DNA of 64,000 bases, from contig CANMLW010000017.1 of the NCBI GenBank assembly GCA_947498705.1, forward strand, positions 1 to 64,000, in the 5' to 3' direction. Both the position numbers and the translations under genes were made by a program. The notes beneath the pieces were generated by a model. That model saw only the letters and a program-made list of their open reading frames with translations, had not been told where the DNA came from and ran no database searches. This DNA comes from an uncultured Aquimarina sp. Lineage in GTDB: Bacteria > Bacteroidota > Bacteroidia > Flavobacteriales > Flavobacteriaceae. This document shows, piece after piece, positions 45,004-53,943 of this stretch; position 1 is the first letter of the stretch; each line of letters opens with the position of its first letter.

Positions 45004-45936
45004 ATGAAGAAGATACTATTTCTATGTGCAGTTATGATTACAACATTTAGCTTTTCTCAAAAAGATGAAAAGGAATTCAATTCTGCTGTTGTAAAAGTTA
45101 ACAAATATATAGAAGGGTTATTAGTAACACCATATTCTGATGAAAAAGTGCCTTTGGTTATATTTGTAATGGATGCTGGAGCAATTAACAGGGATGGCAA
45201 TGATAGGATGTCAAAAAATGATACTTTCAAGAAATTAACTTACGAATTGGCCAAACAGGGAATTGCTACCTATCGATATGACAAAAGGCTTTTTAAAATA
45301 GATGGTTTAGGGATTAAAGAAAATGAAATTTCTTTAGATCATTACATACAAGATGTTGTATCTATTCTAGATTATTTTAATAAGAACGGAAACTATAAAA
45401 AAATCGTAGTAGCTGGACATGGGCAAGGTTCGCTTGTAGGAATGGTTGCTGCAAAAGACAAAGCTAATGGCTTTATTTCTATTGCGGGTAATGCAGAGTC
45501 TGTAGATCAAGTTATTATAGAACAAATCGCCAAACAAGCTCCAGGATTAGATAAAAGTGCTTTTATAGCTTTTAAACAATTAAAGGAGCAAGGTAGAGCG
45601 ACAGGTTATGATCCGGCATTAGAATCCATCTTTGCTTATCACTTACAACCTTTTATGAGATCATGGATTAAATACAATCCTACTGATGAAATCGTGAAAC
45701 TAAAGATGCCTATTCTTATTATATTTGGTGGTAAAGATATCCAGGTAGATATAGGACAAGGTGAAAAATTAAAAGAAGTAGTACCTGAGGCACAGAGCAT
45801 TTTTGTTAAAAACATGAATCATATATTAAAAGAAATAAAAGGAGATCGATTAGAAAATCACAAATCGTATAATGAACCGTTTAGAAAAATAATACCCGAA
45901 GTTATCACAGGTATTGCTAACTTTGTAAATCAATAA
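45004..45936 (+). CDS. Secreted alpha/beta hydrolase
   Basis: 310 aa with a signal peptide (KKILFLCAVMITTFSFSQ). The nucleophile elbow is VVAGHGQGSLVGM (Ser in GHGQGS). The acid is probably in LIIFGGKDIQVDI and the His in KNMNHILKEI. An esterase or peptidase of the abhydrolase group; substrate unknown. It is first in a close three-gene row with a HAD hydrolase and an M61 peptidase. Confidence 0.85.
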   Translation: MKKILFLCAVMITTFSFSQKDEKEFNSAVVKVNKYIEGLLVTPYSDEKVPLVIFVMDAGAINRDGNDRMSKNDTFKKLTYELAKQGIATYRYDKRLFKIDGLGIKENEISLDHYIQDVVSILDYFNKNGNYKKIVVAGHGQGSLVGMVAAKDKANGFISIAGNAESVDQVIIEQIAKQAPGLDKSAFIAFKQLKEQGRATGYDPALESIFAYHLQPFMRSWIKYNPTDEIVKLKMPILIIFGGKDIQVDIGQGEKLKEVVPEAQSIFVKNMNHILKEIKGDRLENHKSYNEPFRKIIPEVITGIANFVNQ

Positions 45937-45973
45937 TTTGACTACAACAATATTCACCAAATCCAAAAAAACA

Positions 45974-46780
45974 ATGCCGCACCGTATCGTATTCTCTGAT
46001 ATTGACGGAACATTATTAAATGTACACAGAGAATTATCAGAACATACTATTTCAGAAATTAAGAGGATTAAAGATACTGTTCCTGTAGTTTTAATTTCAT
46101 CTAGAATGCCTAGTGCAATGATTCATCTTCAAGATGAATTAAACATTAGAAACCAACCTATTATCTGTTACAACGGAGGGTTAATTTTGGTAGAAGGAAA
46201 ACCGGTTCATTCAACTTTTATAGCACCAAATATTATAGCATCGATTGATACTTTTAACAGTAATCAACAATTTCATATGAGTTTATATCATAACGATGAT
46301 TGGTTTGTACCAGAAATGGATTTTTGGGCTAATAGAGAGGCAACAAACACTAAAGTTTCTCCAGTTGTAAAACCAACAAAACATACCATTGATGATTGGG
46401 AGAATCAACAAAAAGGTGCTCATAAAATTATGTGCATGGGTGAAGAAGCACATATAAACGATCTGTTTATATACCTTAAAGATACTTTTGATGACGCATT
46501 ACATTTGTACCGCTCTAAGCCAACTTATATAGAAATTGCTCATAAAAACATTTCAAAACTAACGGCGATAGATTTTTTATTAAAAACTCATTTTGAAATT
46601 CCTATTTCTGAGGCCGTTGCATTTGGTGATAATTATAATGATATTGCAATGCTTAAAGCTGTAGGAACTGGGGTCGCAGTAGCTAATGCCAAACCCGAAG
46701 TAAAAGACATAGCCGATGTTGTAACCCTATCTGGCAAAGAAGATGGAGTAGCTAATTATATTCACAAAAACATTTTATAA
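45974..46780 (+). CDS. Cof-type HAD hydrolase
   Basis: 268 aa from the ATG at 45974, with HAD motif I immediately at the N-terminus (VFSDIDGTLL), motif II VVLISSRMPS, and motif IV AFGDNYNDIAML. A type-IIB cap lies between. It is probably a sugar-phosphate or cofactor phosphatase. The frame reaches a TTG at 45938, two bp from the previous stop, but those 12 residues precede the normal HAD start. It is followed after 2 bp by the M61 gene. Confidence 0.9.
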   Translation: MPHRIVFSDIDGTLLNVHRELSEHTISEIKRIKDTVPVVLISSRMPSAMIHLQDELNIRNQPIICYNGGLILVEGKPVHSTFIAPNIIASIDTFNSNQQFHMSLYHNDDWFVPEMDFWANREATNTKVSPVVKPTKHTIDDWENQQKGAHKIMCMGEEAHINDLFIYLKDTFDDALHLYRSKPTYIEIAHKNISKLTAIDFLLKTHFEIPISEAVAFGDNYNDIAMLKAVGTGVAVANAKPEVKDIADVVTLSGKEDGVANYIHKNIL

Positions 46781-46782
46781 CT

Positions 46783-48723
46783 GTGCAGAAAATAAACCGA
46801 ATTATTACTATCCTACTAGTTGTATGCACCTTTATTAATTTGGTTACTGGCTGTAAGACCCTACAGTTAGGTGTACAAGGCGCCTCTTCTCCTGTTACCA
46901 CACAAAAGACGGTAACAAATACTTCTCCAATACGAGCTTATTTAGATCTGATAAACGTTGTTGATGATAAGGTCAAAGTAGAAGTACAAGTTAAAATAGA
47001 AGGATCTGATACTATAAATTACTATATGCCCAAAATTGTACCGGGTACTTATCAAAATAATAACTTTGGAAATTTGATCGAAGATATTAAAGCATATGAT
47101 CAGAATGGAGTAGCAATAGCAATTCAAAAACAAAGTAATAATCACTGGAAAATAACGAATGCCCGTAAACTACATAAAATTGTCTATTGGGTTAATGATA
47201 CTTTTGACTCTGAAGATATTCATAAAGTTTTTTCTCCAACAGGCAGCAATATTTTAAAGGATAAGAACTTTGTATTAAACCTATACGCTTTTGTGGGATA
47301 CTTTGATAATATGAAAGAAAATCACTATAAACTATTTATTAAATACCCTTCTCATCTCGAAGCATCAACATCTGCAAAAGAAATGTCTTTTGGTCAAAAA
47401 CCCCCAGTAAGTACTTCAAAACACAATTCTGATTATTTTGCCTTTGATAGATACGCAGATATGATTGATCACCCCATTATGTATTCTATACCAAATAAGG
47501 CAACCTTTACTGTGAATGACATTGAAGTATTATTAAGTGTATATTCTAATAGTTCAAGACATAAAGCCTCGACTATCATGCGCCATTTGGAGAATGTAAT
47601 AAGAGCTCAAAAAAATTTTCTGGGAGATATCAATTCTACCAAAAAATATAGCATTTTATTATATCTTGCATCAGCAAAGGCAGACGATGCCAAAGGTTTT
47701 GGTGCTTTAGAACATAATACATCTACAGTTGTAGTACTACCCGAATCACTTTCAACAAAAAAACTAAACCCCGCGTTGACCGATGTGGTCTCTCATGAGT
47801 TTTTTCATATCGTAACTCCACTAACCATTCATTCAAAAGAAATTCATAATTTCGACTATAATGAACCCAAAATGTCTCAACATCTTTGGTTATACGAAGG
47901 CACTACCGAATATTTCTCTATACTTTTCCAGATAACACAAGGGCTTATTTCTAAAAAGCAATTCCTAGAACGTATTATGGAAAAGATAGAAAATGCAGCT
48001 CTTTTTGACGATACCATGTCGTTTACAACAATGAGCAAAAATATACTTAAAGAACCTTATCAAAAAAACTATAGAAATGTTTATGAAAAAGGTGCATTAA
48101 TATCAATGTGTATAGATATTCTAATGCGAGAAAAAAGCTCAGGACAATATGGTATTCTAGACTTGGTCAAAAAGTTATCAAAACAATTTGGTGCCGACAA
48201 ACCTTTTGAAGACAGTGAATTCATAAAAATTGTTGAACAAGCTTCATACCCAGAAATAAGTGCTTTTTTACAAAAACATGTTGTTAATAACACTCCCATA
48301 GATTACGAATTTTATCTAAAAAAACTTGGGGTTCACTATACTGTTAAGAATATTCCTTCTTCTTATTTTATTTATCAACAAGAACCCTTTGTAAAAGGAT
48401 CAGAAGCAACCAAAGAAGTGCTATTTACATCTGATATCCCTTTTAATAGTTTTCTTAAAAAATTAGGTGTAAGAAAAGGAGATGTGCTGTTAAGTATCAA
48501 TCAAAAAAAATACAATCTAAAAAACATTTACGACCTATTTGGAGATTCTGATAAATGGAATATAGGAGATGATATCATTTTTAAAATTAAACGAGATGAT
48601 TCTATTTTAGACCTAACCTCGAAAGTAGTTAAACCTACAGTAGAAAAAATTATTCTTCAGCAAGATATAAGCGCCCCGGCAGAGCAAAAAGCATTATTCA
48701 AAAAATGGATAGACGAATTATAA
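46783..48723 (+). CDS. M61-family metallopeptidase (glycyl aminopeptidase type), lipoprotein
   Basis: 646 aa starting with GTG. The signal peptide ends in the lipobox LVTGC (about Cys24). The zinc site His338-Glu-Phe-Phe-His342, with Glu372 in LWLYEGTTEYFS, marks the gluzincin fold. A C-terminal PDZ domain (about residues 535-620; LGVRKGDVLLSINQK) completes the M61 layout. It likely trims peptides in the envelope. Its start is 2 bp after the HAD stop, indicating translational coupling. Confidence 0.92.
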   Translation: MQKINRIITILLVVCTFINLVTGCKTLQLGVQGASSPVTTQKTVTNTSPIRAYLDLINVVDDKVKVEVQVKIEGSDTINYYMPKIVPGTYQNNNFGNLIEDIKAYDQNGVAIAIQKQSNNHWKITNARKLHKIVYWVNDTFDSEDIHKVFSPTGSNILKDKNFVLNLYAFVGYFDNMKENHYKLFIKYPSHLEASTSAKEMSFGQKPPVSTSKHNSDYFAFDRYADMIDHPIMYSIPNKATFTVNDIEVLLSVYSNSSRHKASTIMRHLENVIRAQKNFLGDINSTKKYSILLYLASAKADDAKGFGALEHNTSTVVVLPESLSTKKLNPALTDVVSHEFFHIVTPLTIHSKEIHNFDYNEPKMSQHLWLYEGTTEYFSILFQITQGLISKKQFLERIMEKIENAALFDDTMSFTTMSKNILKEPYQKNYRNVYEKGALISMCIDILMREKSSGQYGILDLVKKLSKQFGADKPFEDSEFIKIVEQASYPEISAFLQKHVVNNTPIDYEFYLKKLGVHYTVKNIPSSYFIYQQEPFVKGSEATKEVLFTSDIPFNSFLKKLGVRKGDVLLSINQKKYNLKNIYDLFGDSDKWNIGDDIIFKIKRDDSILDLTSKVVKPTVEKIILQQDISAPAEQKALFKKWIDEL

Positions 48724-48784
48724 AATCCTATTTCTCGTTCCCTCACAATGAATTATAATAACAACATCAATTAAAAAATCACTA

Positions 48785-50089
48785 ATGGAAAACATTCCTT
48801 TTTTTACAGAAGACACCATAGTTTTTGGTATTTTATTACTTTGTCTAGGGCTCGTGTTTTACACCTCGTCTATAAATAAAGGTTTTTGGAAAGCCTTTTA
48901 CAAATATGTCCCTGCATTATTGTTATGTTATCTGTTACCTGCCATATTTAATTCTTTAGGAATTATTTCACCAGAATGGAAAGAATTAGACGCCGATGGA
49001 AACCTTGTTGAAAAATCATCTAAGGTATATTATATCGCTAGTAGGTTTTTACTACCGGCTTCATTAGTGCTTATGACCTTGAGTATAGACCTAAAAGCAA
49101 TCTTTAATCTAGGTCCTAAGGCGATTATCATGTTTTTGACAGGTACTTTTGGAATTATTATTGGTGGTCCTATTGCTATCTTATTAATTTCACTTGTTTC
49201 TCCAGAGACTGTAGGAGGTGCTGGTTTTGATGCGGTCTGGAGAGGGTTATCTACACTTGCTGGCAGCTGGATTGGTGGAGGCGCTAACCAGGCAGCTATG
49301 CTAGAAATCTACGAATACAATCCAGAAAAATATGGAGGAATGGTGCTTGTTGATATTGTGGTGGCTAATATTTGGATGGCACTTTTATTAATAGGAATTG
49401 GTAAGAGCAATAAAATTGATCGTTGGTTAAAAGCAGATACCACCGCCATAGAGTCCTTGAAAGAAAAAGTATCGAATTATGCCCAGAGTATAACTAGAAC
49501 ACCAACACTTACCGATTATATAATTATGCTTTCGATTGCCTTTGTTACAGTAGGGCTTTCTCATTGGGGAGCCAATGGCATTTCTTCTTTTTTATCTGGT
49601 AATTTTGAGATTTTTAATGACAAGAGTTCTGCTTTATCTTCTTTTACATCCAAATTTTTCTGGATGATCACTCTTGCCACCACCATCGGAATTTTATTAT
49701 CCTATACAAAGGCAAAACAGTATGAAGGAGCTGGTGCTAGTAAGTTAGGAAGTATTTTTATCTATATCCTTGTAGCTACTATTGGTATGAAAATGGATCT
49801 AAGTATGATTTTTGAAAATCCTGGGCTTATTGCTATTGGTTTGGTTTGGATGACTATTCATGCATTATTACTTGTTGGTGTCGCAAAATTAATCAAAGCC
49901 CCCTATTTCTTTCTAGCCGTTGGGAGTCAAGCAAATGTTGGTGGAGCAGCCTCTGCTCCTGTTGTAGCCGCTGCTTTTCACCCCTCACTAGCCACCGTGG
50001 GTGTACTACTCGCCGTTTTTGGATATGTAGTAGGAACCTATGGAGCTATATTATGCACTTATTTAATGCAAATTGCTTCAGTTGGGTAG
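48785..50089 (+). CDS. DUF819 family membrane protein
   Basis: 434 aa with about ten to twelve hydrophobic helices and the family segments FLLPASLVLMTLSIDLKAIF, GGGANQAAMLEIYEY and SQANVGGAASAPVVAAAFHP. The family is thought to comprise transporters, but the substrate is not known. It lies 61 bp after the M61 gene on the same strand, possibly in the same unit. Confidence 0.88.
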   Translation: MENIPFFTEDTIVFGILLLCLGLVFYTSSINKGFWKAFYKYVPALLLCYLLPAIFNSLGIISPEWKELDADGNLVEKSSKVYYIASRFLLPASLVLMTLSIDLKAIFNLGPKAIIMFLTGTFGIIIGGPIAILLISLVSPETVGGAGFDAVWRGLSTLAGSWIGGGANQAAMLEIYEYNPEKYGGMVLVDIVVANIWMALLLIGIGKSNKIDRWLKADTTAIESLKEKVSNYAQSITRTPTLTDYIIMLSIAFVTVGLSHWGANGISSFLSGNFEIFNDKSSALSSFTSKFFWMITLATTIGILLSYTKAKQYEGAGASKLGSIFIYILVATIGMKMDLSMIFENPGLIAIGLVWMTIHALLLVGVAKLIKAPYFFLAVGSQANVGGAASAPVVAAAFHPSLATVGVLLAVFGYVVGTYGAILCTYLMQIASVG

Positions 50090-50226
50090 CCTAAACAATC
50101 AAATACTTTTGGAGAACTTGCGTACATTCAAAACCCATAAAAAACATTAATCAAATAAAAAATAGCTGTTTTTTTTAAAATAAAACATGCATATTTGCGA
50201 CCTTTATCACAACCAAAAAACATAAG

Positions 50227-50970
50227 ATGAAGTATTTATCTATTTCTATTTTTTTAATGGCCTTTTTTACCAGTTGTAACACTCCTGTAAAAGAAGGAAA
50301 CTTAATCATTACCGGGAATATCAAAGGTTTAAAAAAAGGAACTATATATTTACAAAAAGTTAAAGATACCACACTGGTAACTGTAGACTCTATGGTAGTT
50401 AAAGGAAATGCCGAATTTGCATTTACCTCTCAGATTCAAGAACCAGAAATTCATTACATATATCTTGATAAAGCAGATGGGAAACAATATAACGATCGTA
50501 TTGATTTTTTTGCAGAACCTGGAGAAATTAGAATTACTACTAATGTAATGGACTTTGAAAGAGACATAAAAATAGTTGGAGGAAAAAATCAGATGCAATA
50601 CGCAGTATATAAAAAAATGCTCCAGCGATTTAATGATAGAAATCTTAGGTTAATAAAAGAGAATTTTGAAGCGGATAAACAAAAAGATGAAGAGAAATTA
50701 ATCGAAAACGATAAAGCATACAAAAACTTATTACGACAAAAATACCTGTACACAGTAAATTTTGCTCTTCTTAATAAAAAATTAGAAGTTGCCCCTTATG
50801 TTACACTTAATGAAATTTATGATGCTAACATCAAACTTTTGGACACAGTTGCTCAATCATTAAGCCCTAAGGTAAAAAAATCAACCTATGGAAAGCAATT
50901 AATTAACTATGTTAAAGATCTTAAAGCTAAAAAAGCCCAGAGTAAAGAAGAAAACGCTAAAGAACAGTAA
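50227..50970 (+). CDS. DUF4369 lipoprotein
   Basis: 247 aa with lipobox FFTSC (about Cys16). The DUF4369 domain (about residues 22-125) includes LIITGNIKGLKKGTIYLQKV and FFAEPGEIRITTN. In many relatives this domain precedes a thioredoxin domain; here the C-terminal half is a charged helical segment with no redox motif, ending KKAQSKEENAKEQ. It is followed by a terminator at 51009-51042. Confidence 0.85.
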   Translation: MKYLSISIFLMAFFTSCNTPVKEGNLIITGNIKGLKKGTIYLQKVKDTTLVTVDSMVVKGNAEFAFTSQIQEPEIHYIYLDKADGKQYNDRIDFFAEPGEIRITTNVMDFERDIKIVGGKNQMQYAVYKKMLQRFNDRNLRLIKENFEADKQKDEEKLIENDKAYKNLLRQKYLYTVNFALLNKKLEVAPYVTLNEIYDANIKLLDTVAQSLSPKVKKSTYGKQLINYVKDLKAKKAQSKEENAKEQ

Positions 50971-51008
50971 ATCGTTCTTTTCTCTGCTTAAAAACAAATA
51001 GCATGTAT

Positions 51009-51042
51009 AAAAAAGTCCAGAGCATATGTTCTGGACTTTTTT
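51009..51042. terminator. Terminator (duplicate A)
   Basis: Stem GTCCAGA / TCTGGAC with A6 and T6 tracts on either side. It serves the DUF4369 gene. It is homologous to the terminator at 51894-51929; the stem changes are compensatory. Confidence 0.85.
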
Positions 51043-51048
51043 ACTTAG

Positions 51049-51069
51049 AGCCGTTAGAGGTGCTCGAAC
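51049..51069 (-). pseudogene. Degenerate tRNA-Thr 3'-end fragment
   Basis: 21 nt corresponding to the 3' acceptor strand and T-arm of the intact tRNA-Thr(TGT) at 51936, offset exactly 887 bp, with 5 mismatches in the tRNA part. Together with the adjacent terminator, 53 of 61 aligned positions match (51009-51069 versus 51896-51956). No D arm or anticodon arm is present. Confidence 0.7.
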
Positions 51070-51398
51070 ATTACTATAATTAATATTCTTTTTCATTAAT
51101 GCTAAAGGTGTGTTGCTTTTAATGGAATTATTTTGCAACCTACAGAGTCAACATAGCCTATCCTTTCTACCACTGTTAAATATCCCCAAAAATTAATAGT
51201 GAACATTCTATTTCCAAGCTTTTTACATATTTAAATAATCATCCCGAAACAAACTTGACGGTTCGTTCTAAATAATATCTAACTGCTCACTACTATTTCA
51301 CTGCAAACAAGTCAACACACACCCTGTCAATGATTTATATTTATATTGTAATTTGGAAACTACACAAAAAAAGATAAAAATATAATACTTGTTATCTT
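51070..51398. other. Gene-free part of the tRNA-flanked scar
   Basis: About 330 bp of AT-rich sequence between the tRNA fragment and the broken lipoprotein gene. I see no intact frame, promoter or hairpin. Confidence 0.35.
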
Positions 51399-51804
51399 AT
51401 GATGCATTGGTTTAGTATCACATGTTCTAATAAAGATTATGACAGCTCTATCGATGATACCTCTACAACCATTAGCGCAATAGATTTTGAAGTCACTATA
51501 GACAAAAACCCCACAAAAGAACAAGAATTAGGCGCTGTAGAAGCTATCTACCGACTAGGGAGAACTAATCTATAGTATTATTACAGAAACCCCAGTAGAT
51601 GCTTTTGATGTAAATACCAAAACAGGAGTACTAACAATAACAAACACCACTCTTTTTGATTTTGAAACCAGAACATCGCTTACCGCAACAGTATTGATGA
51701 AAAATAGAAACAATGATATTTTAACAAGCGTATTTATTACTAATAATCCTCCTCTTTCTTATATACAAATAGATGACCCATCAACATCTGTTTTAATGAA
51801 TTGA
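51399..51804 (+). pseudogene. Broken cadherin-like lipoprotein gene
   Basis: Two frames must be joined. Frame 1 begins at 51399 with a lipobox-like WFSITCSNKDYD, then AIDFEVTIDKNPTKEQELGA, and stops near 51575. Frame +1 continues with ELIYSIITETPVDAFDVNTK and TGVLTITNTTLFDFETRTSL, then stops at 51804. The pieces read as one cadherin-type repeat (AFDxxxxTGxLTxxxxxxxDFE) behind a lipoprotein signal, typical of short Bacteroidota surface lipoproteins. The shift lies about 51545-51572. The signal peptide is also truncated. Confidence 0.6.
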
Positions 51805-51893
51805 TCAAAAGACAATACAGCCAGTTATTCTGATAATTGTACCCAATAATAAAATCACTACTTCAAGATTTTATTAAAGTAACTATTTTTCAT

Positions 51894-51929
51894 AAAAAAA
51901 AGTCCTGAACATATATTCAGGACTTTTTT
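51894..51929 (-). terminator. Terminator of tRNA-Thr copy 2 (duplicate B)
   Basis: Stem GTCCTGAA (51902-51909) / TTCAGGAC (51916-51923) with flanking A8 and T6 tracts, six nt past the tRNA 3' end on the minus strand. Confidence 0.85.
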
Positions 51930-51935
51930 ACTTAG

Positions 51936-52009
51936 AGCCGATGGAGGGACTCGAACCCACGACCTGCTGATTACAAATCAGCTGCTCTAGCCAGCTGAGC
52001 TACATCGGC
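51936..52009 (-). tRNA. tRNA-Thr (TGT), copy 2
   Basis: 74 nt, identical to the copy at 20496-20569, with anticodon loop TTTGTAA. It has its own promoter at 52020-52049 and a terminator. A fragment of its 3' end recurs 887 bp away at 51049-51069. Confidence 0.96.
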
Positions 52010-52019
52010 AAAGCGGTTG

Positions 52020-52049
52020 CAAATATAATAGCTACAACCGTTTTTGCAA
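52020..52049 (-). promoter_or_regulatory. Promoter of tRNA-Thr copy 2
   Basis: On the minus strand, TTG (52049-52047), 19 nt, then TATATTTG (52027-52020). The inverted repeat CGGTTG (52014-52019) / CAACCG (52035-52040) spans the -7 box. Confidence 0.7.
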
Positions 52050-52066
52050 ATATTTTTTAAAAAAAA

Positions 52067-52333
52067 TTACAAAGAATTTACTTTTTCTATCAAAGACTCT
52101 GCTGTTTTCTGCAAATCTTCTCTTAAAGCCTTAAAATGTTGCTTGGCATTCTCTAATTTACGCTCATTTGCTCTTTCCATAAAACTATCAAAAGATGCTA
52201 TAGCCTCGTCAATTATTGCTTCTCCTTTTTTACTATCCTTGTCTGGGTTTTCTAACCCTTTTAAATAAACTACTTCTATAATATCTCCAAGTACGTAGTT
52301 TATATCTTTCTTAAGGTCTCTCTTGTTTGCCAT
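52067..52333 (-). CDS. Conserved small hypothetical protein
   Basis: 88 aa, highly charged and predicted all-helical (KKDINYVLGDIIEVVYLKGL; EAIASFDSFMERANERKLEN). There is no signal peptide or membrane segment. I recognise it only as a type of small helical protein often seen in Flavobacteriaceae; function is unknown. It lies 48 bp downstream of the bcp region on the same strand. Confidence 0.7.
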   Translation of the reverse strand: MANKRDLKKDINYVLGDIIEVVYLKGLENPDKDSKKGEAIIDEAIASFDSFMERANERKLENAKQHFKALREDLQKTAESLIEKVNSL

Positions 52334-52381
52334 ATCAAATTTATTTTCCGCAAAATTAATATTTTCTATTAACCAACACTA

Positions 52382-52842
52382 TTATTCTTCACTTATTTCT
52401 TTTAGAGTCTTTAACGCCATTTTTATATGACTAGAAGCTTTTCTGTCGTTAAACTTTAAACGTACCGTTCCTTTCTTATCGATCACATAAGTTTCTCTAC
52501 CTGGTAAGAGTCCAAATAATTCTGAGTGCACACCAAAAAGTCTCTGTAATTCTCCTTTATCATCTGATAAAAAACAAAAGGTAACTTATATCTTTTTTTA
52601 AACCTAGCATGAGAACGAACTTTATCACTACTGATTCCGATTACTTCTGCTCCATAAGAAGTAAACAATTCATAATCATCTCGAAAACCACAAGCTTCTT
52701 TAATACAACCAGGTGTGAAATTTTTAGGATAAAAGTAGATTACAACGGGAGTTACTCCAATAATGCTTGAGCTATGAAACAATTGCCCATTATCATCAAT
52801 TGCCTTAAAAAAAGGAACAAAATCACCCACTTCTACCCCCAT
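52382..52842 (-). pseudogene. bcp: Bcp-type peroxiredoxin, frameshifted
   Basis: Frame 1 (52842 to about 52570) encodes VEVGDFVPFFKAIDDNGQLF and the atypical 2-Cys motif NFTPGCIKEACGFRDDYELF, with peroxidatic Cys46 and resolving Cys51. After KLPFVF the frame leaves the family. The +1 frame continues it as LSDDKGELQRLFGVHSELFG, then ETYVIDKKGTVRLKFNDRKA and a stop at 52384-52382. One extra T in the minus-strand T6 run near 52570-52580 would restore one frame of about 153 aa. Either a real loss or a sequencing error in the homopolymer. The unrepaired frame would give a 119-aa truncated product. Confidence 0.85.
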
Positions 52843-52845
52843 AAT

Positions 52846-53256
52846 TTATTCTCCTTTATAAATCACAAAATTTCGAGGGGTTTCATATAAAGTGACTTCG
52901 ATATCATATCGAATAGGTATTTTATCTCTTAACCTATTCCAGATAACAAAGGCAATATTTTCTACGGTCGGATTTAACTCTCTAAACTCTTCTACTTCTT
53001 CATTTAGATTTTTATGATCCATGTAATCCTCTACTTCTGTTTTTATATACTCTTTTAAAATTTTAAGATCTATTAAAAAACCTGTTTCCGGATCAACAGT
53101 TCCAACTACCCCCACAATTAACTCATAATTATGACCATGATATTTTGGATTACTGCATTTCCCAAATACCTCTTCATTCTTTTTATCACTCCACTCTTTT
53201 TTATACAATCGATGTGCTGCATTAAAATGAGCTTTTCTACATGCTTTAATCCTCAT
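52846..53256 (-). CDS. queD: 6-pyruvoyl-tetrahydropterin synthase / 6-carboxytetrahydropterin synthase
   Basis: 136 aa. Zinc His ligands lie in HFNAAHRLYKK and PKYHGHNYELIVGV; the catalytic Cys is in FGKCSNPK; a later conserved His is in DHKNLNEEVEEF, and the C-terminal Glu in VTLYETPRNF. It most likely makes 6-carboxytetrahydropterin for queuosine. Its start overlaps the idi stop by 4 bp and the bcp start is 3 bp after its stop, so the three are tightly coupled. Confidence 0.9.
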   Translation of the reverse strand: MRIKACRKAHFNAAHRLYKKEWSDKKNEEVFGKCSNPKYHGHNYELIVGVVGTVDPETGFLIDLKILKEYIKTEVEDYMDHKNLNEEVEEFRELNPTVENIAFVIWNRLRDKIPIRYDIEVTLYETPRNFVIYKGE

Positions 53257-53771
53257 ATGGCAATGTATGAATAAAATTTTTCAAAAATAATTTTAAACCA
53301 CTCTGTATATATTTCGGGTTGTACCGCTATATCATTCTTAACCGCTTCTATAGACATCCATTTCCAATCGGCTACCTCTTCTGGATTGACAATAGGGTCT
53401 GACTCATAACTACCCAGCAATACATGATCATATTCATGCTCTGTTAGTCCATTATCAAAAGGAGCCTTATAAATAAATGAAATTGAATCTTTAAGCTCTG
53501 TAGTAAATCCCATTTCTTCTTGCAACCTGCGTTTTCCTGCCTCTATATTACTTTCTCCTTCTCTTTGATGACTACAACATGTGTTGGTCCATAACCCAGG
53601 TGAGTGATATTTATGATTTGCTCTTTTCTGTAGCATTATCTCCTTTTTATCATTCAGGATAAATACAGAAAAAGCTCTATGTAAAACGGCTTTTTGATGC
53701 GCCTCCAATTTAGGCATTAATCCAATCTGCTCATCTTTTTCATTTACTAGAATAACTTGTTCTTCTTTCAT
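53253..53771 (-). CDS. idi: Isopentenyl-diphosphate delta-isomerase (type I)
   Basis: 172 aa Nudix-fold enzyme interconverting IPP and DMAPP in isoprenoid synthesis. The active-site Cys is in GLWTNTCCSHQREGE; the Nudix helix is EAGKRRLQEEMGF; a conserved C-terminal block is EVADWKWMSIEAV. First gene of a coupled minus-strand unit idi-queD-bcp. Confidence 0.93.
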   Translation of the reverse strand: MKEEQVILVNEKDEQIGLMPKLEAHQKAVLHRAFSVFILNDKKEIMLQKRANHKYHSPGLWTNTCCSHQREGESNIEAGKRRLQEEMGFTTELKDSISFIYKAPFDNGLTEHEYDHVLLGSYESDPIVNPEEVADWKWMSIEAVKNDIAVQPEIYTEWFKIIFEKFYSYIAI

Positions 53772-53788
53772 AAAATTAGTATTGCATC

Positions 53789-53796
53789 AAAACTAC
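53789..53796 (-). promoter_or_regulatory. Possible -7 element of idi
   Basis: TAGTTTTG on the minus strand, 18 nt before the ATG. The nearest TTG is 27 nt upstream, longer than normal, so support is partial. Confidence 0.3.
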
Positions 53797-53943
53797 AAAA
53801 TCATAAGTGTAAATCATAATGTACAAAAACCAATACGGTATAATTTTTGTTGTATCTAAATTCACATCTATAAAACTCAATGCTTACAATAAAAATTACT
53901 ATCTTAAAAACCCCTTTATTTACTAACCTAAAAAATATATTCT

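Noticed and set aside
50899..51138. 79-codon minus-strand ORF over the terminator and tRNA fragment
   Set aside because: It reads through the DUF4369 3' end, a terminator and tRNA-like sequence; not protein-like.
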